DNA from: Lachnospiraceae bacterium
GTDB lineage: Bacteria > Bacillota > Clostridia > Lachnospirales > Lachnospiraceae
Reading direction: 5' to 3'
Length of the DNA: 38,638 nt
Assembly (NCBI GenBank): GCA_015057665.1
Contig: SVDY01000019.1
Coordinates: forward strand, 1 to 38,638
Position numbers and translations under genes: made by a program. Below, one piece after another: positions 26,447 to 34,400 of this stretch. The notes beneath the pieces were generated by a model, which did not search any database, was not told the origin of the DNA, and saw only the letters and a program-made list of their open reading frames with translations. The stretch's first letter is position 1; every line of letters starts with the position of its first letter.

Positions 26447-28009
26447 TTAATATTTTACCGGCACATATAAGTACATCTTGCCATTTTCATATCGCTCAAA
26501 CGTCAATCTTGACAGATCCACTCTGTCTCTGCATTCCTTAATCCATCCATAGAAAACACACCTTGTATACATTCGAATGGTTTCCGCAACATCTTCTTCG
26601 TCTGTCGGCTTTTCCGTCTCAAAAATTGCGTACTTTCCACCCTCAAGTTTAACCGGGATCATCTCACAGGGAATATTCTCATCAAAAGAGTCAACAACTG
26701 GACCTAAGATATACTCAATATCCCCTAAGTCCTCCTCTTGATACCAGAGAGCAATTTTATCCTCCTTTTGTATGATATTACATTCAAATCTTGTATCTTT
26801 CAGGCACGGGAATTCTCTTCCCATCCAATAGCTGACCTGAGCAGGAATATCTACTTCCGCACCTTTTGCAGGAATCACAGTATGCCCTATCATACAAATT
26901 TCCTCCATCTCTACAATCGTCAAACGAAGCTTGTTTTTGTACTGAGCATAATACTTTTTCAAATCAATCACTTCAAACATACCTTTGCTGTACACTGCCG
27001 GAGAAACATGAAACTCTTTCTTAAAAGCTCTTGCAAATCCTGTATAGGTCTTAAATCCATAGGAGGATGCAATCTCCATATAATCGTTTCCTAAACGGAT
27101 TTCTTCTGCAATGGCAGCCAATCTTCTTTTTCTGATATAATCTGCCACTGACATTCTATAATACATGCGAAAAACACGTTTAAAATGAGTTGTAGAATAA
27201 TTAAATTTTTTCGCCAGCGATGATATAGTAAGGTTCCCCATCAAATTTTTATCAATATAGTCAATCCATGTCTCCACACTATAGATTTTATTTTCCGGTT
27301 CTTTCTTTTCTTCTTCTAACAGCGCAACACAATAATAGGCCTTCCCTTCATAAAAACAATGAAAATTATATCCCAGTTCATCTTGTGCATCTTTATGTTC
27401 CGACCACCAGGCTGTGTGAGCGTAATAAACCAAGTCTTTTAACTCTTCTGCCAAACTATTTTTTCGTGTGCACCTCTTAGAAAAAACAACATACTCCTTC
27501 ACAGGAAACCGGATATACTCTGCAGATTCATCCATCTGTTCCCCATCTTTACACAGCATTCCCTGCATGTAATAGCAGCGATATTCTTCATCATGCCACC
27601 AAAATGCAACCGAAGCTTCTTCTTCTCTCTTATCTTCGTCCATAGAATATCTTTGCTTTTCATAGCTTTCCACTGCTGTCTCGATTGGTCTATCTTTCTG
27701 TTCCGGTTCCTTAATTACCGGAAATGCTCTAATTTTAAAAGTACCTATTTTTTTATAAGATACTTTTATTTCATTTTTATTGATATAACGCTCTTTTGGA
27801 ACAAATCTGGAATAGTTTTCCTTTTTTGCTGCCCTTCCTACTTCACTTATATAAGAATTCAGATAACCATAATAATAACAACTAAATAGATAACTGAGAT
27901 ATTCACCTCTTAGGGATTGTATCACACCTAACTGATCCGCCGTTAATCCTTCATTCGCATGACGACAAATATAAGAAACACAGTCCCTTATCATTTTACT
28001 GTAATCCAT
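26447..28009 (-). CDS. AraC-family regulator with duplicated HTH plus GyrI-like effector architecture
   Basis: A 520-residue transcription factor and the only regulator in the locus. Residues ~247-345 are a full AraC/XylS DNA-binding domain (LTISSLAKKFNYSTTHFKRVFR, then IASSYGFKTYTGFARAFKKEFHVSPAVY). Residues ~368-520 are a GyrI-like effector domain ending MYLYVPVKY. The N-terminal half repeats this plan: ~6-56 resembles the first AraC helix-turn-helix (YICRHANEGLTADQL, then Y....F..YYYGYLNSYI) and ~79-232 resembles a second GyrI-like domain. The start at 28009 is chosen because AGGAG lies 9 bases upstream; the frame stays open to 28090 but without a comparable site. It carries the locus motif in its own promoter. 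Inferred role: ligand-responsive activator of the surrounding operons. Confidence 0.85.
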   Translation of the reverse strand: MDYSKMIRDCVSYICRHANEGLTADQLGVIQSLRGEYLSYLFSCYYYGYLNSYISEVGRAAKKENYSRFVPKERYINKNEIKVSYKKIGTFKIRAFPVIKEPEQKDRPIETAVESYEKQRYSMDEDKREEEASVAFWWHDEEYRCYYMQGMLCKDGEQMDESAEYIRFPVKEYVVFSKRCTRKNSLAEELKDLVYYAHTAWWSEHKDAQDELGYNFHCFYEGKAYYCVALLEEEKKEPENKIYSVETWIDYIDKNLMGNLTISSLAKKFNYSTTHFKRVFRMYYRMSVADYIRKRRLAAIAEEIRLGNDYMEIASSYGFKTYTGFARAFKKEFHVSPAVYSKGMFEVIDLKKYYAQYKNKLRLTIVEMEEICMIGHTVIPAKGAEVDIPAQVSYWMGREFPCLKDTRFECNIIQKEDKIALWYQEEDLGDIEYILGPVVDSFDENIPCEMIPVKLEGGKYAIFETEKPTDEEDVAETIRMYTRCVFYGWIKECRDRVDLSRLTFERYENGKMYLYVPVKY

Positions 28010-28095
28010 GGTTGTCACTCCTATCCTCTCTATGCTCATACTGAGATTTCTTATAATGCATAAATTCTTCTTTTTCACAAATCTCCGCAAACTGA

Positions 28096-28174
28096 ATTAT
28101 AACAAAAGAACCCTCTTTTTTCTTTTTGCCATTAGTACAAACCGTCCATTCTGTCCAAACATGGTCGGTCTATA
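28096..28174 (-). promoter_or_regulatory. Promoter and inverted-repeat operator of the AraC-family gene
   Basis: On the plus strand TACAAACCGTCCAT (28136-28149) is followed by the same motif inverted, ATGGTCGGTCTATA (28161-28174), with starts 25 bp apart. On the minus strand the proximal copy is followed by 11 bases, a weak -35 (AAGAAA 28124-28119), 17 bases and a consensus -10 TATAAT (28101-28096). The weak -35 with a strong -10 suggests activator dependence, so autoregulation is likely. Confidence 0.75.
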
Positions 28175-28230
28175 TTCACCATATTAATTATTTTGAGTAT
28201 CAAACCATTCTTTTATCTCGTCACTGTCAT

Positions 28231-28259
28231 AAAAAATGCGGCCCATTCGAGCCGCATTT
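28231..28259 (-). terminator. Intrinsic terminator of the propeller/DUF4430 wall protein gene
   Basis: The perfect hairpin AAATGCGGC (28234-28242) / GCCGCATTT (28251-28259) with an 8-base loop is followed on the minus strand by a run of six T. It is 17 bases past the stop codon at 28276. Confidence 0.93.
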
Positions 28260-28275
28260 CATAACTATATAATTT

Positions 28276-31122
28276 TTAGTATTCCTTTTTACGTCTCACA
28301 ATCACCACTGCTGCCGCCATGGCCATTACAGCGATCATGGCAAACATCATCACAGGAGTATTGTCTCCTGTTGATGGAGCTTTGTCTCCGGATTCCTGAT
28401 TTGGTTTGTCTCCATTATCAGATCCACCTGGTGCATTTGTGCTATCGGAATCATCTGTTGTATTTCCCGGTTCTTCACCTGGTTTATTCTCTTCTGTTGT
28501 ATTATCTTCGCCAGGTTCTGTCTCAATGATACATCCTTTCTCACATGACACAGTACTTACAGCAGGAACAGTACCCTCTGCTTCTTTTTCTGCCACAAGA
28601 TAATATTCTCCCGGTTGAGCCAATGAGATTTCATACTGACCCTGGCCAAGTTCTGTTACTTTAAATCCTTCTTTTAATTCCTTAAAGTCTTTATCGTATA
28701 CTTTCACGGATGCACCTTCCAGAGCACTGAATACTGTATTCCAGTTTGCATCATAACCGGATTTCTCGATTTTTACGGTTACTTTGCCTTCCGGAGCTGT
28801 GTATTTGGACTGATCAAATGTTGTATATACATCAGACCAATATGTACCGTCTTTGTATACAAAGGCTACAAGGTCATCACCATCTTTTACTTCATCTTCT
28901 AAGCTGAAGCAGGATACATCATTCAGCCAATATCCGTATGCCAGATTGGTATCACCCCATAATTTAGTGATTCCAAGACCATAAGCTCCATATGCAGAGG
29001 AATAACCTGCTTCTGCGCCGCCTGTATAACCTGCATTATGTGCTGCTACTAAAACTTCGTCTACGTTGTATTTACCATCACCATTTAAGTCAGTGATTAT
29101 TACGTTCTGATATGGCATAACCACACTGCCTTTGTCAACGATTGTAACATTCACGCCTGCTGTTCCCGGAACGTAATTTCCATCCGGTGTCATAACAATA
29201 TAATATACTTTCTGTGTTCCATTCTCTGCCGTGGCTGTCACTTTAATACGGTTTAACATGGTCACACCGTTATTGAAGAAAAGTCTTGCAGAATATCCTT
29301 TACTGGAAGCAGGTTTCACTGCGGCTACAGTAAGCTTATCCGTTCCTTCTACCTGTTCGCATGTTACTGTTCCCTCTTCCGGTGCAGTGAGCCAGATTCT
29401 TGGTTTTGCATTGCCTGCCGGATCGATAGCAATATAATCACCTCCAAATGGTACTGCCGCATCCTGTGCCGGAGCTCCATTGCTGTTGTTAACTGCATAA
29501 GCAATATCTGTCTTACTGCTGAATTCTTTTACAAGCACTTCTGCCGCATAGGTATATGTACTTTCTTTGTAACCATCTTTGTTGTTTGTAACTACACAAC
29601 GGTAGTAAGTTGTGCCAAGCGTGTCAATCACTGGAATATATTCAGCGCCGGCTGCCCCGCTGATATCGTTCCAGCTTTCTTTATCTGCACTCTTCTGCCA
29701 CTGGTAAGAAAGCGTACCGCCATCATTTACACTGGCTGTAACTGTTAAAGCTGCTGCTTCTTTATCCACATTGTAGTTGTATTTTACAAGATCTGCAGAC
29801 AAATCTGTCGTAATCACTGGTACTTCAATTTTACTAAGGCCAAGAGAGAACATGGTCTTGCTGTCATTTTTGTAATAAAGATTGCCTTCTTTGTCAGCAA
29901 TAATACTGGATACGGAATATTCTTCATAGCCTTTTGCTGCAAAGATTTCTTCCACGGTGCAAGCACCTTCTGCAGTAAAATCTGCGACGTCCGCGTCCAC
30001 TTTAATCAGATAGATACCGCCCGGTTTTACGTTACATGTTGTATAGAAGTACAGATATCCGTCTTTTTCTACATATGCTGTAGATAATAATAAAGAATGC
30101 TGAGAATATCCAGGAAGCTTCACACTGTGTACACCTTCCATAGTATCCTTTTTCACGATGTTAAAACCTTCTTTGGAAGATGTAAAGTATACATAATCTC
30201 CGTACACAAGAGGTGTACAAGTAGCACCGGAATTAGCTCCCGGCAGCTTGTACTCTTTCAAGTCACCAAGATTTCCATCCGCAGTTACAGAAGCGCTGTA
30301 AAGGCTGCTGCCAGCAGAAATCTTACTTGTAAAGTATACACGGCCGTCATCATAGGTCATTGTAGAACGAACAGTACCGTCTACCGTAAGGGTGTTAATC
30401 ACTTCACCTGTTGTTTTATTTACAGAGTAAACAGTGCTCTGATTCTTTGTACCATTCACTTCTTCATATTCACTTCCGAATATGAGCGCATTACCTACAA
30501 CTGCAGGTCCTGACCAGTAGAATCCGCCTTTTCTTGCCAATCTCCATGCAAGACTGCCATCTGCGGCATTCAGACATACCATAGCCGCTTCCGCACTGGT
30601 ACTTCCTGCGTAGAATCCTGTGTAGATCTTACCATCGGAATAAGCAAACGGCACCTGATCCTGTCCGCCAAGTTCATCTGTGTAAGACCAGAGAAGTTCT
30701 AAGGTATCTGCATCAAAAGCTTTCACTTTACCGCCTTTTAAGGCAACAAAAATCTTACCATCTGCATAATAAGCCGCCACATAAGTATAAGAAGAACGGT
30801 TTTCATTACCCGCTGCATCTTTGCCCATATCAACAGTCTTTCCCTCTTCCACTTTTCCTGTCTTTAATGGCACTTTATAGAGAGTTGTGTCGCTGACATA
30901 GATCAGATAATCTCCCACGATAAGAGGAAGAGTAGGTGATTCTTCTGAACCACGCTCTTCGATGCCGTCATCGTAAGAATTGGCCCAGTTTAATCTGGTA
31001 TAGTCTGCCTTTGGTGTTTCGACAGTTGTCACGTTTTTATTTTCTGCCGCCTGTACTCCTGCCGGAATCATGCCAAAAATTAAAGCACAGATAAGCAGAA
31101 AACTTAAGATTCTTTTTTTCAT
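28276..31122 (-). CDS. Wall-anchored beta-propeller plus DUF4430-like protein
   Basis: A 948-residue surface protein. The start at 31122 is chosen because it gives a signal peptide (LSFLLICALIFGMIPAGVQA) and has GAGGAGG 12 bases upstream; the frame is open further but without a signal. Residues ~54-430 form a PQQ-type beta-propeller (DYLIYVSDTTLYKVPLKTG, KIFVALKGGKVKAFDADTLE, VYFTSKI). An Ig-like domain spans ~441-540 (LSYQWQKSADKESW, YYRCVVTNN). A DUF4430-like domain with an EF-hand-like insert (DLNGDGKYNVDE) spans ~654-774. A Pro/Gly/Asp-rich linker leads to the sorting signal APSTGD, a hydrophobic helix and VRRKKEY. The propeller is paralogous to that of the 1522-residue dockerin protein (shared KAFDADTLELLW/QAFNANTLESLW). 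Single gene with its own operator and terminator. Confidence 0.85.
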   Translation of the reverse strand: MKKRILSFLLICALIFGMIPAGVQAAENKNVTTVETPKADYTRLNWANSYDDGIEERGSEESPTLPLIVGDYLIYVSDTTLYKVPLKTGKVEEGKTVDMGKDAAGNENRSSYTYVAAYYADGKIFVALKGGKVKAFDADTLELLWSYTDELGGQDQVPFAYSDGKIYTGFYAGSTSAEAAMVCLNAADGSLAWRLARKGGFYWSGPAVVGNALIFGSEYEEVNGTKNQSTVYSVNKTTGEVINTLTVDGTVRSTMTYDDGRVYFTSKISAGSSLYSASVTADGNLGDLKEYKLPGANSGATCTPLVYGDYVYFTSSKEGFNIVKKDTMEGVHSVKLPGYSQHSLLLSTAYVEKDGYLYFYTTCNVKPGGIYLIKVDADVADFTAEGACTVEEIFAAKGYEEYSVSSIIADKEGNLYYKNDSKTMFSLGLSKIEVPVITTDLSADLVKYNYNVDKEAAALTVTASVNDGGTLSYQWQKSADKESWNDISGAAGAEYIPVIDTLGTTYYRCVVTNNKDGYKESTYTYAAEVLVKEFSSKTDIAYAVNNSNGAPAQDAAVPFGGDYIAIDPAGNAKPRIWLTAPEEGTVTCEQVEGTDKLTVAAVKPASSKGYSARLFFNNGVTMLNRIKVTATAENGTQKVYYIVMTPDGNYVPGTAGVNVTIVDKGSVVMPYQNVIITDLNGDGKYNVDEVLVAAHNAGYTGGAEAGYSSAYGAYGLGITKLWGDTNLAYGYWLNDVSCFSLEDEVKDGDDLVAFVYKDGTYWSDVYTTFDQSKYTAPEGKVTVKIEKSGYDANWNTVFSALEGASVKVYDKDFKELKEGFKVTELGQGQYEISLAQPGEYYLVAEKEAEGTVPAVSTVSCEKGCIIETEPGEDNTTEENKPGEEPGNTTDDSDSTNAPGGSDNGDKPNQESGDKAPSTGDNTPVMMFAMIAVMAMAAAVVIVRRKKEY

Positions 31123-31144
31123 AGTTGTACATACCTCCTCGTAA

Positions 31145-31231
31145 CTTATGAATTGTGTTAAGTACATTTTACCAAAAGCAAGATAGTACAAACCGACCAT
31201 CCATGTCGCAAGGAATATACTAACCGACCAT
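31145..31231 (-). promoter_or_regulatory. Direct-repeat operator and putative promoter of the propeller wall protein
   Basis: Motif copies TACAAACCGACCAT (31187-31200) and TACTAACCGACCAT (31218-31231) are exactly 31 bp apart, as at 5213-5257. Core hexamers are weak. On the minus strand TTGCTT-18-CACAAT or TTGGTA-17-TTCATA are candidates, which fits an activator-dependent promoter. Confidence 0.7.
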
Positions 31232-31245
31232 TCCTTTCAATGCTA

Positions 31246-31334
31246 AATCACCGGAAGCACCAGAAGGTGCATTCCGGGATTGTAAGCGGTCGCCAAGGTC
31301 CCGAGCAAGCTCAGACTTTGGCTCGTCGCCAGCA
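31246..31334. repeat. Structured GC-rich intergenic element containing copy 2 of the 20-bp repeat
   Basis: The segment starts with the dispersed 20-mer (31246-31265). It folds as CCGGAAGCACC-AGAA-GGTGC-A-TTCCGG (31251-31277), followed by further inverted repeats (CGAGC 31302-31306 / GCTCG 31321-31325). It is visibly richer in G+C than its surroundings. No coding frame is convincing. It may be a repetitive intergenic element or part of a structured RNA. Confidence 0.5.
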
Positions 31335-31368
31335 CAAAGAAAGACAGGGGTGCCGCTAAGGCCCCCTG
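31335..31368 (-). terminator. Intrinsic terminator of the 1980-residue protein gene
   Basis: The stem CAGGGG (31345-31350) / CCCCTG (31363-31368), extended by GCC / GGC with one bulged T and a 5-base loop, is followed on the minus strand by TCTTTCTTTG. It lies about 45 bases past the stop codon. Confidence 0.75.
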
Positions 31369-31411
31369 CCTGCATTACATGATCATTTATGATATAAACA
31401 AATCATCTTAC

Positions 31412-34400
31412 TTATGAAATTTCTTTTTTTCCCATCAATACGACAACAGCTCCGGCTGCAATCATCATAAGTGAGATCCATAAAATAATATTATTGTCAT
31501 CACCTGTATTTGGCTTCTGGCTTTCATTTCCTTCGCCTTCATCTGGTTTCTGGCCTTCGTTTCCTTCGCCTTCTCCCGGTTTCTGGCCTTCGTTTCCTTC
31601 GCCTTCATCCGGTTCCTGAGTCTCATTGAGAACGACATCGCTCATATCATAAAGAGATGTCTTGCCATCAAGGAATCTAAAGTAAGCTGCCAATGCATAA
31701 TAGCTCTGTTCTGTTGCCATTGCATCTTTGCCTGCGCCCGGAACATGTTTGAAAGCACCTTCACCTGCATAGAACTGACAGAGTGCTTCCACGACGGAAG
31801 TACCGTTTTTCACGAATCTTTCATCGGTATGTGGATTGATTCCAAGAGCTGTAAGCGCAACGATTACCTGAGCACAGGATTCTGCACAGATTCCATCGAT
31901 GGAACTGAAGCCGCCATTATCTAACTGTACCTCTGATAAATATGCAAGTGCTTTGTCAACAGCTGCTTTTACTTTTTCGTTCGTCTCATAATATGGAGCC
32001 AGTGCCTGGATTGCCATGCCGGTCATGTCCACATCGGATTTTGTTCCGCTGAGAGCCCAGCCGCCATTGTCTAACTGAACCCTAAGAATTTCTGCCACTA
32101 ATTTTTCTCTTGTTACCTGATCTGCGCCAGCAGGAGCTATTGGAATCTCATAATCATGAGAATCAAATGCCATAAGAGCAAACATCGCACCGTTATTACC
32201 CTGCCATGTTACATAATCCATATCTGTAAGACCCTCTAACAGATTATAACCGGCAACATCGGTCGGATCATAACCAGCTGCTGTTAAACCTAAGATAACA
32301 CGGGAGTTATCTGTAGACTTTCTGGCATGAAGCTGACCTTTATCATTCATATTTTCTTTTACATAAGCAACTACATTGTCATAGTATTCGTCTGTCACAT
32401 CGCGGCCACTACGTTCAAGACCAATTACCATCCATTCGCCACCCATTGTGCCAACCGTCGGCGCTGTCTCTTCAGCAAGTTTTTCTAAAGAATCTCCCGT
32501 TTCTTTATAAATATCTTCGATCTTATGAAGCTCATCTTTTAAAGATTTTAAAGCTGCTTCTGCATCTAATAAGTCGCTGTAATTGGATACCTGCGCCTGT
32601 TGTTCTTCTGTCAGTTTCTCGTAAGCAGCTCTTGCTGCACCAATTGCTGTTTCGGAGTCAAGGGTCACTGTACCAATGTCTTCAATCAGGCCTTCTACAA
32701 AAGCGATAGATACTTCTTCTCCAGTATTATACTCTTCTGTTGTGTAGTCATCAGTGTAATGGAATACGATTACATCGCCTTCTTCCAAAGCCTGTTCCGC
32801 TACGCCAAGTTCACTGTGAATACCATTTAATGTATACATCCATCCGGAATTTCTGCCATTATCAAATTCCGCTAATCCATTTACTTCAGAAATGTAGTTT
32901 CCGCTGTTTTTGTAATCCCAGCCGTATTCTTCCATTACTTTTTCAAAAATATCGAGAACAACTGCAGGACTGTCTACAACATAAGCTGTTGTTGGAACCC
33001 ATGTTTCAAGGTTGCCATCTTTTAATCTATGAACTTCTGTATCTTCGTGATCACTGTCACCTAACAATGTGAAATATACGGTAATCTCGCCTGTAGATTC
33101 TGGAACCTTATCTCTTGTAACAATCAATGTTACTTCCTGTGTAATCTCTTTATTTCTGAAAAGTCCTTTTTCTGTTTCTTTTGTTGCAACAATCTTGAAG
33201 ATGTTTTCACCTTCTGCCAAAGCATAGCTTTCTTTTACTTCTTCTCCATTAATCGTAACAGAAACATCTTCAACTGCTTTAGGCTGAATCTTAATTTCGT
33301 CAATACGGTATGCAACATTTGCTGTATAGGTAACACCATCTTTTGTTCCGGCTGTACGATTTGCGCCGCCTACATTTAACATAATCTTACTAATAAGATC
33401 GTCTTCGGAAGATGCTGTACTTGTAAGTTTTAACAGATAGATTACAGGTTCTTTTTCACCATTCTGAACGATAACACGTACATACTGGGTTCCATTCACC
33501 TTGATACCTTCTGCGGCTTCTCCGTTTTCTACGCGAATGTTATTTACATAGATGTTATCATCTGCTTCTGTTCCATCCACTTTCACAGATACATATTCCA
33601 TGTCACCGATGGAAACATCGTATATTTGTTTTCCATCTTCAAAGGTTACATCGACTTTTTCTCCACTTGTTGTGCTTGTAATTGTTACACCTTTCGGAGC
33701 GGAAGTAACGCCTACAGCACTGTCTTTTCCAACTGCTCTTTCAAGGCCGCCAACTTCTGCTGATTTTTCATTCGCCAGACCGGCGATGATGTTGGAAGCA
33801 GTCACAACTTTTACATAGTGGAAAGATTTATCACTTACGTCCACAGGATTTCCTGCTGCATCTACTGCCCATGCCAGGTCAAAACCACTGCTTTCATTCT
33901 GGTATTTATCATTTAACAGATATGGATTATTTCTTCCGTTCACAAGGGTATCCACGTATCCGAAACGGGCTCCTTTGGAGTAAGAACCAAAGACATCCGT
34001 ACCTGTAATTGTTCCGTCATAACATGGTAGTAAAATACCACTTAAAGTTACGGAATCCTGTTTTGCCACATCGTTGAGATAATAATAATCTGATTTTGGC
34101 CACTCAAAGCTTCTGCCATGGGTACTGTCTTTTGTATTGCCCTGATTATCGGACCAGTCAATTCCGCCTGTTTCGGTCTTTGTATAAGTCACACTGTAAT
34201 CCCAAATAGTAGAAGCTTCATAATGCTCGGAACCTGCCAGTGCATACCATGTTGTTCCTTCTTCAGATACCCATACCTGTCCCGGTTCCATGGAACCTAA
34301 ACCTGTACCGGTAGATGTGTCCTTAAATGCATTTCCATCAATATAGAAGTCCACACCATATGCATGATTTGGATGATCGGTAAGTCCGTCTTCCATATAG

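Noticed and set aside
28123-31122. Earlier start at 31200 for the propeller wall protein
   Set aside because: That start would place the operator motif inside the gene and give no signal peptide. The ATG at 31122 has GAGGAGG and a proper signal sequence.
31246-31370. Possible short coding frames in the GC-rich intergenic element
   Set aside because: Several frames are open for 35-45 codons on both strands, as expected in GC-rich DNA, but none has an RBS. The hairpins and terminator explain the segment better.
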